From Neurospora tetrasperma FGSC 2508 (lineage: Eukaryota; Ascomycota; Sordariomycetes; Sordariales; Sordariaceae): a stretch of DNA of 64,000 nt. Both the position numbers and the translations under genes were made by a program. The notes under the pieces are model-generated. The model was not told the DNA's origin and did no database searches. It saw only the letters and a program-made list of their open reading frames with translations. Shown one piece after another: positions 11,929 to 23,144 of this stretch; within the stretch, counting starts at the first letter, position 1, and each line of letters opens with the position of its first letter. The stretch is from positions 287,789-351,788 of the forward strand of contig NW_009799104.1 in NCBI RefSeq assembly GCF_000213175.1, given 5' to 3'.

Positions 11929-14822
11929 CTACTTCCTCTCCCCACCAGCCTGCACAACCAAAACACTCGCATTAACCGCCCCCGTACCTCTAACCAACAA
12001 TCCCTCCGCCACAACACCCACCGTCTTTCCCAGATCCAACCCCCCTCCATTCGCAGTCCCACCACCTACATCCACCCGACTACTGTTACTACCACCAGCA
12101 CCACCAACAGCCCCCTCAACACCATCAACAACCCCATGCCTCCGTCCCACAACCACCACATCACCCGCCCCGCCGCCCTTCTTTTTCTGCTGTTGTTGTC
12201 CCACCGTAACGTTCGCTAATCCCAACACCGTTTCCATCAAGTCATTCTTACCCTCTGTCAAGTTCGATTCCTCAAAGACCACGCGCGAGGCGATTCCCTC
12301 GGGGAGTGAGTCGCGGAACGTCGCTAGCAGTGTTGCGTCCTCGTTATATTCCCCCATAGAGTTGGAGGTGGAGGCGGTAGAGGTATACTTGAGATGAACC
12401 ACAGTAGCAGTTACGTTATCGTTGTTGCCAAGTAATTGGAGGACCAAGTTTAGAGCCACACGATCATCTGCGCCGCCGATGAAAGGGAGGAAGATGTGGT
12501 GTGTGCGGGTTGTGATAGTGGTTGGATAGGTTGGTAGTTGGTCTTGGGGTGTATGATGTTGAGAGTGTAGACCTTGGGCCCGAGTACCAAACCCACCAAA
12601 ACAATTATCGATGAAAATCCCCGCGTTACACACCCTCTCTGCCTTTGCAAGAGTTTTATGCATAAACTCTAGATGAGCACTACCTTTGAACCGATCATTG
12701 CCTGCATTAGCACCAGCAGCACCAGCTAGTACGGAGAGAGGTTGATCCAAATCCGTCAGACTCCCATACTCGCTCCAAGGAATCAGCACAAACTCCGATT
12801 GCGTATCTGCCGCGTACGAAACGAGCGTCTCAGCATACGAAGACTCGGGAACGATGGCTACGCGCCCGGAAACAGCCACGTTGTTGGACATGCTCGGTGA
12901 CGACAAAGAGGCAAAAGTGCGAAAGGTGTTGATCACGGGGTCGCGCAACGAATAAAGCTCCTCCTCTTCGCCGGCTATGCCTTCGGTTACTTGCATGACG
13001 GAGGAGGTGCGGTCTGTGAGCTCAATGAGGCGGAGGCCGTGGACTTCGAGGAGTTTTTGCTTGCGGGTGGGAGGAGAAGGGTTGCTGCCTTTGTCGGTGG
13101 ATTCAACCTCGGAGGGCTTGGCCTGGGGGCTGAGGAGGGTGATGAAGGCAAGGAGAGAGGGTAAACTGTCGAGACGGAGGTAGACGAGCATACGCTGGAT
13201 CGAGGATTGGTCGCCGCCGGGCTTGGAGGGGTCGGACGTGTTAGGACTGGACTCGGAGGGTACAAGAGGGTTTTCGTCCCAGTCGATTTCACCGCGGCGC
13301 CATCTTTCAACTTTGCGCTGGTACCATGGGGGATACAAGGCTTTGGTGAGAGGGGTGGTGGCGACGGTAGTGACGAGGGCCATGACGACGAATATGGTGA
13401 AGGTTCTTTGGGAGAGGATCTTGGCTTGGAGACCAATGTTCAAGACGATAAGCTCGACGAGACCCTTGCAGCTCATCAGACTTCCAATGGTGAAAGACTC
13501 GCGCCAGAGGAGCTTGTTAGCACGAGCGGCGAGGGTTCCGCCGATGATCTTGCCGGCGAAGGCGCAGGTAATGACTCCAATCACGTAGCCCCATGTGATC
13601 CCATCGTTAAGGAGACCAAGGTTGGTGCTTAGACCAGAGAGGGCAAAGTAGAGAGGGAGGAAGAGGACAGAGATGAGATCCTCGATCTTTTCCGTCATCT
13701 TGATTGCAAAGCCGCCCTCATGGGGGCATATCAATCCAACGAGGAATGCGCCGAAGATGGCGTGGATGCCAATGATGTCTACACACGTCAGCATTTGTAA
13801 GTAAAGATATCGAACAGGTACGACTTACTCGTGAAAAACGCAGAAAAGAGAACGAGAAGCAATGTCAGCGCAACCACCCCCTGCGTCGGTCCATTCTGCA
13901 AGCTCCCCGTCCTCCTCACCCACCACATAAATGGCGGTCTTACCGCAAACACCAAAAACAAAATCCACCCTATACAGCACAGTAGCGCCCATAGCGCCGC
14001 CAGTCCGCTATTGTTATTCACCAACGCTACGCAAAGCGCCAGCAAAATCCAGCCGGTAACATCATTCCCAATCCCCGCCGCCAACACCGTCACGCCCACG
14101 TTGCTCCTCAACAGCTTGAGTTCAGTCAAAATACGGCACAAGACAGGGAACGCAGTGATGGCGAGTGCAGTGCCGATGAAGAGACCATATACACCAAAGC
14201 TAATAGGCACCGTGGTCCCGTCGTTGTGGAACTGGTGGTATAAACCCCAGGCGATGCCGAAACCTAACCCGAAAGGGAGGATCATGCCGGCGAGACCGAC
14301 GGAGAGGGCGACTTTCCAGTTGGAGGTGAACATGCGCATGTCGACTTCGAGAGCGACGAGGAAGAGGAAGATGATGAGGCCGAGGTTGGCGACATTGTTG
14401 AAGACGGGCATGGATTCTTTGGGGAAGATGGCTACCAAATTGTGTGTGTTAGTGAAAGAGGGTGGGTGAGTATGGGAGGGTGTAAGTGAGTTGCGTTACG
14501 TGCCAGCCTCAAAACCGGGTATCCTCATCATGACGGAGGGACCGAGTAGAATGCCGCCAATGACTTCAGCAATGACTTTGGGTTGATTGATCCATCGTAG
14601 CGGGTAAGCAAGTAGTTGACAAAAGATGATGACGATGCCGGCTTGGATGATGAACAAGGTGATGGGTGCCGAGGCGCTGTATTTTATTGGGTTGGCGCCC
14701 TCGAGAACACCGGCCTGGCCGTTGACGCTTGGAGTTGTCGCATTTGAAGAGGTATTCGATGAAGTCGCAGCGACGGCTCGGATGACGGTCTTGAGGACTG
14801 CGTCTGTTATGGCTGAGGCCAT
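11929..14822 (-). CDS. KHA1: Kha1-like K+/H+ antiporter (CPA2 family)
   Basis: Monovalent cation/proton antiporter with the Na_H_exchanger fold; the yeast relative Kha1 acts in Golgi membranes in K+ and pH balance. Three exons give 923 residues: 14822-14504, 14431-13829 and 13778-11929. Roughly twelve membrane segments occupy residues 45-440. Signatures include [35 protein letters not shown], the ion-binding region [16 protein letters not shown], and [16 protein letters not shown]. Residues from about 480 onward form a soluble regulatory tail that ends in a low-complexity Gly/Val/Asn stretch. Intron 1 must start with GC, not GT, for the frame to hold (donor GCACGT at 14503). Intron 2 is 50 bp. 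The length is close to yeast Kha1 (873 residues). Confidence 0.94.
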
Positions 14823-16881
14823 CGTGTCGATGGTTGGCGGTGTGGATGTGGTCTGCTTGTTGAGCCAACTGATGGAAGGCTGGATGGCTTAAGACCAATG
14901 CAGCCGAAACGTGCGCCAATGCAGTGTTTGAATAACCACATAAGGTGTTTGTAGAGGTATAACGGCATCAAAGTGGCCTCAGGGGACCAGACAATGAAGA
15001 AGGTTGAGGTCCGAGACAGAAGCTGTCACTCGACAACACAAAGAAAAGATATATAAAACAGATCCAGATCCGAGACACCGGGGATCTATTGGTACGTCCG
15101 CCTCTTGTTGATAGAGGTTGCATGCCTGACTGTACAATGTAAGCACCAGCTAAAGCAATGGGCCTCCACGTGATGGTATCCAAGCCAAGAAGAGGGGATC
15201 ATGTTCTTTTCGGGGACATGAAGCCCAAAGGGTCCAATTGCAGTCGTCAGTCAAAAGGATCATGGAGGGAATACCATCGAGGAGGTCGGTGGTGCTGGGC
15301 CAAGCGATTCGCATTTGTTCAGTTCTCGTCCACCTCGCTCTTTCTCTCACGCTTTCACATGGGCACTAACACCACAAGAGAGGGAGGTGATAGCTGGATG
15401 GGAACACCCCGTTGTCTCTCGCACAACTTACTGGGCATGCTAAGAACTGAGCTACCCGATAGTGTGTTATACAAATCTTGGGATTCCAACTTGGATCCAT
15501 ACAATGTCGATAACGTAGGGCCCGAGGGTGTTGACGTCTTGACGATGAAGAGGGCCTGTGGCGGTCTAGACTCGGGACCATGATCTGGGGTAGTCTCCAG
15601 TTCTCGGTCCAGTTGGCTATTGGATCCTCTTCCCAAGCCATCCAAGCCATGGGTGCTCTGCTGACTGACCACAGCTGACTTGATCTCACATCTTGGCTTG
15701 ATGCGATATTGATGGAAGTGATGAGGAGAAGAAAGATGAAAAAAAAGAGGAGAAAAAGCCAAGATGACAAGACTTGGGGAAGGTCCACATCGATGTTCCC
15801 TTCGATCTCGGGCAGTTCCACTTTTGCAAGATGGATCGATCCACTGTAAGTGGGGCATCTAGTCGCTAAAGCACTCCACTGTTTGTCTACGGGGTTAGGG
15901 CCATTTTCACGTTTCAATGGTGCCCTGGACTTGGCAGCGAACTTCTGCCAAAAACACCACAGAAATCATCATCACTTTGGCACTTTACTTAGGTTTGCGG
16001 GTGTCTTTATCAACGGAACCCAAGCTAAATGGCAACACCAAACATCGATTCTAGGTTCTCCCCACAGTCGCACAGCTTTCCGACTGGTCGACACTGTCAC
16101 ACGAATTAAATCCCTGGATCACCCCAACAGCCCAACGCGGGTCTTCTCCGAACCACAACAACATCACAGGGCACCAATTCTCCATGGCTTTCATTTTCCC
16201 TCACTCGTGTTGGCAGAAGGGGCAATTAGGCAAGGCTGGCTTTTCTTCTGCTCTCGTCTTACACATTACGCAGTACATACCTCGCTTCAGGGATGATCAC
16301 GAGATACAAGTACTCGAAACGGTCAAGAATGACCGTCCTGGTTTCAATCAGCCACGCCCGGGAGGTTGACACCTTTGGGTAACCTGCCCACGCGAGTACA
16401 AACGGCCGAGTCCAAGTGGTGCAGTGGCTATTTTATGTCAACCCATCAGTATCTCCTTGAACACAAACCCAACTTCTTCCATTCATGTTCCTTTGGACCA
16501 AGAAAAGTCTCGTCAAACATGAGAGCAGCGCTAGTGCTTTACAAGTTAGTGCTTGATTTCGTTGGCCAACTTCACCAGTCATGTCGATGTCATCACCGTG
16601 GCTGTCGTTCTTTACGGTCAAACTACCTTACCAAGTCATGTTGCTCAAAAAGATTTTGTGAACTGAGTGGGCGGCGTCGAGCACCGATTTCTTGAAACCA
16701 AGATAGAGGATGCTTTTACTCTAGACCATTGGGCTTGATTTACTCGACCTTCGCTTGATGAACGCACTTCACATCGACAATGATTAACAAGAGTAATTAT
16801 CCGCTTGCATATACTATTTATTCGAATCATACCACGACCGCTTGCATCTACCTCTATATCCTCCGCTTGCTCTCATTACCT
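14823..16881. other. Non-coding: antiporter promoter and GH47 3' flank
   Basis: About 2 kb without a supportable gene. Frames of 141-183 codons on both strands at 15150-15920 overlap each other and have no domain or splice context. The part near 14823 should hold the antiporter promoter, and the part before 16882 the mannosidase 3' untranslated region. Confidence 0.55.
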
Positions 16882-18896
16882 CTAAGCATACCTGGGCCCA
16901 GCAAACCTCTTCTCCCTCCTGTCGCTCCAGCTTCCATCATCGCCGTGTTTCCATACACCGGGGCGCCCCCTTGGTTGCTGCTCGTTGTTCTTTCTTCCAT
17001 CGGCCGATCCATAACCCCAATCCGACGACGAGGATGAAGACGAGGGCTGAGTTTCGTGCCCCTTTGCCAGCCTAATGGGATGACACTCGGTGTTGTAGAC
17101 GAACTCGTTCGTCTGGTCGGCTTTGACTTGCCAGGGGTCATCCTCCTGTTTTTTTCGTTAGCATCTTCTTCTTCTTCTTATTGATTCATCCACATCGAGA
17201 CTAAGGGGGAAAAAAAAAAAACTCACATCCTGGAAAATCAACCAACAATACTTCAACACCTCGGCAAACCAAAAACTCTCCTGGAAATCCGTCTTGCTCC
17301 CCCCTCCCACCTTATTCACATTCGCCACGCTGCTATACCCGCTCCCCGCCCTCGTCGTCGCATTGATCGCCTTGAACGCCGCCCACGCCCACTCCCTGTA
17401 CTTTTCATCCTTCGTCGCCCGCCACGCATAGTACATACTCTCAATCACCTCCGGCCGCAGGACATACTGCTCGTTGGTGATCCAGAACCCGTTCTTCTCA
17501 TAAAACGCCTTTTGCTCCGCCGAGGGAGGCCCGCGGTTATTCGTCGCATTCAGCGGCGTGCGGCTATCCTGCCAACTAAACAACTCGGGACCAATCCCCG
17601 TGGCTGTAGCCGAGTACGTCTCCGCGCACGACTTGACCAGCTCCAGCCCAAAGTCCAAGTACTTCTTATTCGACAGCGTCAATCCCCCCAAAATGAAATT
17701 ACCACCATCAAAACAATCCAGATGTCCGCTCGAGAACCGCAGCGTGGTGTTCCCCCTCGGTCCCTTCCATCCGCCCAGGAACGTCAAGTCCGGCCGGGTA
17801 GTAGGGTGCGAAGCCACGTACTGAATCGACGAATCGGCCGCTAATATCCAGCGATCCCGATATAACCCGAACCGGTCCGGGTCATACAGGTACATCTTGA
17901 TGAGATACTCATAAAACGAATCGGTCCCGCCGCCCCACCCGCCAGTGCTATCGACGAACAAACCGCTGGTGATATTGACGTTGGTCCCCAAGAGACCAGG
18001 AAACGGCTCAGCGATTGCGCTAGGTTGCGGATTCAGCAAAAAGGACTCGGCCCGCTGCGCGAGCTGCGCGTAGGTGTTGTTCCCTGTTATGTCCGATAGT
18101 CGCGTCCACTCGAGCACCAGCGTGCCAATGGTCGCGATGCCGTTCGTCTGCGATCCTGTCCTCTTCGGGCCTGTCGCGGGGTCGAAGATGAGGTTGTTAT
18201 CCGGGATTCCCGAGGGAGTGTCGAAGGCCACGGACAGGGCGTCGGCTAGGCGGATGGCTTGGGCCAGGATGGCGTCGGTCGCTGTTTGGGAAGAAGTAGA
18301 ATTGAGATGGACATCTGGGCCTGCGGCTTTGGCGTTGGCGTACAGAGGCGGGGTGGTCAATAAGTCGTAGGCGGAGAGTAGGCCGCCTAGGTACCGGATG
18401 GTGGTTTCAAAGAGGGAGATTTCGCTCGAGGTGCGGGTGAAGTCGATTTGGGGCACGTAGGCGAGGATTTGGTTGATGACGGGCCAGTTGCGCATGACGA
18501 TGGCGGTGGAGAAGGCGTCGATTGCTGAGGCGCCCCAGCCGTTTCTGCGTGGTGGTGTTAGTGTGGTGTTCAGTTGGCTGAGAAGGGGTAAAAAGAATGG
18601 GGGAATTACCGGTCATCCTCATAAGAGTTGGTCACTGGTCTCAGTGAGTCGTGAGGAAAAGCATATTTGTAGTATCCGTCCCAGGAGATCTGAAAGGCTT
18701 GTTTGACGGCGTCTCGTCTCTCCTGGTTTGAGGCGGTTTGAGATGATGATGATGATGATGCTGCTGCAGAGTCGTCGCTGGTGCCAATGTTTTTCTGTCG
18801 CGGCGGAGAGAAAGGTGTTGCAGTGACTACCTGAGTGAGGGTCAAGGCGCCGACCAAGAAGGCCGCTGGGCCAACGTTGTTGAACTTGGGATACAT
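16882..18896 (-). CDS. GH47 alpha-1,2-mannosidase, probably secretory
   Basis: Class I mannosyl-oligosaccharide alpha-1,2-mannosidase that trims N-glycans in the secretory pathway or is secreted. Three exons give 622 residues: 18896-18610, 18544-17227 and 17145-16882 (introns 65 and 81 bp, GTAATT and GTGAGT donors). I chose the ATG at 18896. It yields an N-terminus with a hydrophobic core at about 9-25 followed by Ala-Thr, a likely signal peptide or anchor. GH47 motifs in order are NGWGASAIDAFSTA (from 97), SLFETTIRYLGGLLSAYDL, GGWGGGTDSFYEYLIKMY, SGHLDCFDGGNFILGG, RPEVIESMYYAWRAT, QESFWFAEVLKYCWLIF and the calcium-binding NTECHPIR (553-560). The last motif lies in exon 3, so the C-terminal exon is essential. 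A Ser/Asp/Arg/Gly-rich tail of about 60 residues follows the domain. Confidence 0.94.
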
Positions 18897-18935
18897 GATA
18901 TTGATGACGATGCCGATAACGATGCTAGCGAGCAA

Positions 18936-18959
18936 TGTTGTTGTTGTTGTTGTTGTTGC
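18936..18959. repeat. (GTT)n trinucleotide microsatellite
   Basis: About eight GTT units (AAC on the minus strand) lie just upstream of the mannosidase start codon, probably in its 5' leader. Confidence 0.85.
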
Positions 18960-20570
18960 TCGGATGTAAACAATGACCCCCCTTTGTCAAACGGTGGTCC
19001 AAACGCGGACTTGGGGATTTACCGTGGCTCGCCAGACAACGAGTCAATGAGTGTTCCGACTGAAGGAATCAACTGTGAGAAACAAGTTCCCACCCTCGCT
19101 CACTCACTCACTCACTCTGCAGAGGCAAGAGAGACCGAGGTGAAGGATAGACCGACTGAAGGGGATGAACCAAGAAAGAGTGGGTTCAACCGTGCCCTCG
19201 CTGCGTGCCCAGTTTCAAACAAACTCCAAGCACAAAGAGCAAGAAAGACAACGGGAGGTGGGAATTGCATGATGTATATAACTCCGGTTTCCTTTCCTTC
19301 TTCATACCTCTTTACACTACACTACCGATCGCCAAGGCCCCGCCCGCCATCTTTACCCCGGCCCCCCGGTTAATGTACCTTTATTCACACCGCGATTCAT
19401 CAACAACATTCCATTCAGTTTCTGTATTGACATGGTTTGGGGTCTTGAGAGTGGTCAGGCCAGGCACCACAAACCTGGATCTGGCAAAAGAAAGACAGAA
19501 ATAACCAGGTTCCTGGAGGTTCAATGGGATGGTTCCAGATGTCATGAGGTGTCAATCACTTTCTTGGTTCGGCCAATGAATGCAGTGGGGGAGAGAGGAT
19601 TGATTGAGGAGGTCGGCAATTGGATCGATAGGTATCTAAGGTAGGCATGTATGTGCCTTACAAATGCGGAAGGTTCAGTTGTCTTTCTTGTCGGTCTTTC
19701 CTGTCACTGAATACATACACCGCATACCATGTACCTCTACATACATCGTCGTGTTGTATGCAGGACAACCAACATATGCAATGCATTCTGTACCACTATG
19801 CAGTATCCTACAGGCAGGATTTGCGGCCGGTTTTTTAGACTTGTTCGTCGAGGTTTGATGGGGGTTCTGGATCAGATGGGATTTCGACTACCTCTTCATT
19901 TGAGGAATCGAGAAGGTTGGTTTATCTCTACAAAGGTGTAAAAAGGTGTAAATAACTTGGGATTGAAGCGTCAACGGACATTGTCCCGTGCCTCTCTCAC
20001 CTCCTCTCAAATACTAAGTAGGTATGGTAGTCTCGGTAGTGTAGCACTACAGGTACACCAACGCTCGTGTCAATGGCCAGGAGACCGAAAACCTGCATCC
20101 GCCCTCCAAGGTTGGAGAAAGATCTACACAAGCTAAGAAGTGATGTGCATACTTGGTACACGCTACGGGGTGTTTTGGCGGGGAAATGGACCGGGAATGG
20201 TGGATGAGTCTCATTCAGCTCGGTGGATTTTCCCGGAGTTATAAAAGGCCACTGCAGCATTTGTTCCTTTTTTTTTCTCGTGCTATGTCCGAACGGCTAT
20301 ACACTACCTCTACGTATGTTGAAACGACGACGAAAATCTGAATTCAGCCGCATGATGCAGTTCGTTAGTCTCGTTGATCCTCCTCCATCTCTCGAAAGCT
20401 GTATTACATTTTAGTAGGGTAAGAGATTGTTGGAAATAAGGGACTACATACCTTATTGTAGACTAGTGAGGCAACTAGAAGTCCCGCAGACTTCAGCTGC
20501 CCCCCCTTCCTTCTTCCCCCCTCTCATGATGGAGATACCGAGGGGGAAAAAAAAAGAGAAAAATAGAATA

Positions 20571-20580
20571 GTATAAATAC
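20571..20580 (+). promoter_or_regulatory. TATA box of the small CxxC gene
   Basis: The sequence GTATAAATAC lies 167 bp upstream of the start codon at 20747. Pyrimidine-rich DNA and a poly-T run (about 20624-20640) follow, the usual layout of a strong filamentous-fungal promoter and leader. Confidence 0.6.
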
Positions 20581-20746
20581 CTCACGAAAAAGAAAAACGT
20601 TTCGTCTGCTCTTCTTTCTTTCCTTTTTTTTTTTTTTTTTCACCCCACGACACCAAAAACTTTCATCACAACCACGCAGTGACCGTGTCAAATTCAGACA
20701 TCACTTACCAAATCTCAACCGCCAACCCAAACCTACCAACAACATC

Positions 20747-20951
20747 ATGTCCGGCGCAGTCAATCCCTGCCACAGCTGTGGTTTCCCTTACACGACCCCT
20801 GGCGCGCCGTGCCCTGGTTGCCAAAAGGTACTAGAAGATGGCCTTGGTTCCTTCCTTCCTTCCTTTGCTTGCATCTCTCTCTCTCTTTCTCGGGGGATCA
20901 CAAGACACAAAACAAACGCGGTAACTAACCTTTTCCTTCCAATTACAGTAA
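20747..20951 (+). CDS. Tiny CxxC-CxxC (zinc-ribbon-like) protein
   Basis: I do not recognise the family. Exon 1 (20747-20827) encodes 27 residues ending in CPGCQK, with two CxxC knuckles (CHSC at 8-11 and CPGC at 22-25) suited to binding one zinc ion. A convincing intron follows: GTACTA donor at 20828, a TAACTAAC branch site near 20921-20930, a pyrimidine tract and a TTACAG acceptor ending at 20948. The first codon after that acceptor is TAA, so the main product would be only 27 residues. Use of a nearby AG (20953) would give about 51 residues ending in a basic Arg-rich tail, and the unspliced frame gives 92 residues to 21025. A TATA box upstream and AATAAA at 21021 support a real, probably well expressed, transcription unit. 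Confidence 0.55.
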
Positions 20952-21020
20952 AGCAGATGGGGAACGACTCTGGGAGAGGACCGAGACGGCGACAGAGGGA
21001 CCGGGAGTGTGGTGATGTTA

Positions 21021-21026
21021 AATAAA
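21021..21026 (+). terminator. Polyadenylation signal AATAAA
   Basis: A perfect AATAAA lies 70 bp beyond the predicted stop of the small CxxC gene. It is a likely 3' end signal for that transcript. Confidence 0.5.
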
Positions 21027-21956
21027 TCTATTGCCGAGAATCGACTGCGGATTTTTTGTGTTTTTCTTGATTGTTGTTTCGAACAATTAGAATTGACAAA
21101 ACTCACAATAATGACTGCTGCATGTGTAACAAATATTGGAACTGAACGAACCGAGCCAAAATCAATTTTTTTTTTTGGTTGTTATTAGACATATACAGGG
21201 TCAGAAAGCCACCCGATTCCGTCCTGTTTTTTTCCTCGAGACGAGACTGTGACGTGAAATCACGATGGAAAAAGGTCCGAGGTGGTGTGTGTTGTATTGC
21301 TCCAAGACAAGTCAAGGCATCCGACCCGTCTATAGTTCCATCGCATATGTATAGTACAACACATACGAGATGCCGTGTATCGTTTTGTTCCTGCTCCAAC
21401 GATAGGTAGGTAGCAATCCAAACTGCAGGTTGTTGATGCAAATGGGATGCATGACAGTAATTCCAACGGTTGTACATTCGTAGTAGTTATTGTCTGGGTA
21501 GGTAATTTGGACGTGATGTGGTCATTCGTCTGGTTTGGTTTCAAAGGGTCCCAACATGGACCTGGAATAAACTGAGTCTTGGGACTTGTGGCTCGGCATC
21601 AATGCCTAGATACTCTAGAAGGAGTGTCGGGTTGTGGTCGTCGTACAACCACGGGCTTCTGGTATTCCCGTGCACGGAGGATGTTGTCTATCATCTGTTT
21701 GTTCATCCTTGGCCACGCGCGGATGTTGTGTTAAGACGAACATGTTCTTGTGGTCCAGGAACCTGCAGCGAGCCACAAGGTAACTACCACCGCACGTTTC
21801 TTGTGAGGGGTAAGCTGTGGTGTTCGTCGTGTCTGTCAAGACATGAGCGAAACATCCCGTTGAGTTGAGACATTTCTTCGATATCTCCACGTGTTCATCG
21901 TAGGACAGGCGTGTTTTAATCCGCCAGACAACGTGTCCGAAGGGTTCAACACTTCC
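21027..21956. other. Non-coding between two convergent genes
   Basis: No gene is supported. This stretch separates the plus-strand CxxC gene from the minus-strand rad10 gene and should hold both 3' untranslated regions. It contains a short TAGG tract at about 21402-21413. Confidence 0.55.
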
Positions 21957-23144
21957 TCAACCTCCCTGCCTCAGTTTGGCCAACGCAGCAGCAATCCCAC
22001 CGCCCAGTTCCTCCTCTTGTCTCCGAGAAGCTGGAGTGTTGTTGTTGGTAGAACTCGAGCCCGCAGCCACCGTCGACCCCGCCTCCTCAGCAGCCATAAC
22101 AGCCTCCATCCCATCGTACTCATCCTCCCTCGGCCCGTGCCCGTGCCCGGTATCGCCAGCCCTCCTGTCCAGTGATGATCCAGTTTCCTTCTGCCGTGTC
22201 TGTGTCTGTGTCTGTGTCTGCATCGTCCGTGACTGTGTCCCTCCTGACCCGGAACCGGAACCCGTCGCAGCCTTCTTCCGTCCCTGCGCCGCTGCCTTCC
22301 GAACCCTAAAACTCCCCTCCACCGCCCTCCTCCAACTCCTCACCTTCTTCTCTCCCCACCCCTGCACGTTCCCCAACCGCTCCTCCCCATTCGCCTCCGT
22401 CGCCACATTGATCGCATTCCGCAAGCTCCCAAACGTACTCACCAGCGCAATCGCATCCGTCTTATTCACGCTCCTCGGCACCGTCACAAACTCCACCATT
22501 TGCTCCGCGTACGTCGTCTTTTGCTGGCCTCTGATCGCGCTCGCGCTCGCGTGCTCGTACGACTTGTACAGCTCCAAGTAGCGCGCCGCCTCCTGCGCCG
22601 ACCAGCACAAGATGACCGTCACGTTGTTGACGAGGGACGTCTTGGAGAGCTCGCGCAGGGGCTCCTCGTGGTTGGGGATGTCGACGAGCGTGAGCAGGAT
22701 GCGCAGGTTGTACCGGTTTTGCTGCAGCAGGCGGATGCGCGTGTAGATGTATTCTGGGTGCAGACGGTGGTATTTGAGAGACAGGAAAAGGGCGCAGGTG
22801 GTGGTGCCTAGTACGTAGTCGGCGGGGATGTCGGAGTATTCCCACGCGGTGGACTTGATGGAGGCGAGCACGGGGTTGCCTTTTTGGCGCGGGGAGACGA
22901 GGATGGAGGAGCCCGAGGAGGAGCGGGCGCCGGGGAGGGCTTGTGGGGTGGGTTGGACTATTCGCGGGCCAGTGGAAGAGGAGGAGGAGTTGGAGGGTGG
23001 TGGTTTGTCAAGGCGTTGGGGAGTGGGTTGGACAATGCCGCGACCTGGTGGTGCTGGTGGGCGTTGGGGTTGTTGTCTGGCTGCTGCTGCTTCGGAGGCG
23101 GCGAGAGCTTGGAGGAGCTCGGCGTCGTCAAAGTCGTCGTCCAT
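21957..23144 (-). CDS. rad10: Rad10/ERCC1-type DNA repair protein
   Basis: Non-catalytic partner of the XPF/Rad1 structure-specific endonuclease, used in nucleotide excision repair, crosslink repair and some recombination (fission yeast Swi10, Neurospora MUS-44). It is a single exon of 395 residues. The Rad10 central domain runs from about 83 to 200 and contains NPVLASIKSTAWEYSDIPAD and ALFLSLKYHRLHPEYIYTRI. The tandem helix-hairpin-helix region follows at about 215-285 (NKTDAIALVSTFGSLRNAI, LGNVQGWGEKKVRSWRRAV). The N-terminal 80 residues contain two copies of an IVQPTPQ motif. The 110-residue tail after the HhH region carries a Gln-Thr repeat and is disordered, making the protein about 100 residues longer than human ERCC1. 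The ATG at 23144 is the first in frame. Confidence 0.96.
   Translation of the reverse strand: MDDDFDDAELLQALAASEAAAARQQPQRPPAPPGRGIVQPTPQRLDKPPPSNSSSSSTGPRIVQPTPQALPGARSSSGSSILVSPRQKGNPVLASIKSTAWEYSDIPADYVLGTTTCALFLSLKYHRLHPEYIYTRIRLLQQNRYNLRILLTLVDIPNHEEPLRELSKTSLVNNVTVILCWSAQEAARYLELYKSYEHASASAIRGQQKTTYAEQMVEFVTVPRSVNKTDAIALVSTFGSLRNAINVATEANGEERLGNVQGWGEKKVRSWRRAVEGSFRVRKAAAQGRKKAATGSGSGSGGTQSRTMQTQTQTQTRQKETGSSLDRRAGDTGHGHGPREDEYDGMEAVMAAEEAGSTVAAGSSSTNNNTPASRRQEEELGGGIAAALAKLRQGG

Larger units (their letters stand above)
18897..20746. other. Intergenic region with GH47 promoter and plus-strand TATA boxes
   Basis: The left part is the GH47 promoter and leader, with a GTT run (18936-18959) and a CACT run (19100-19116). 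The right part has plus-strand TATA-like boxes at 20240-20248 and 20571-20580; the second belongs to the small CxxC gene. A 70-codon plus-strand frame at 19432-19644, preceded by TATATAA at about 19275, has no recognisable domain and I do not call it a gene. Confidence 0.55.

Noticed and set aside
19432-19644. Plus-strand frame of 70 codons downstream of a TATA-like sequence
   Set aside because: Too short and without any motif; the upstream TATATAA alone is not enough.
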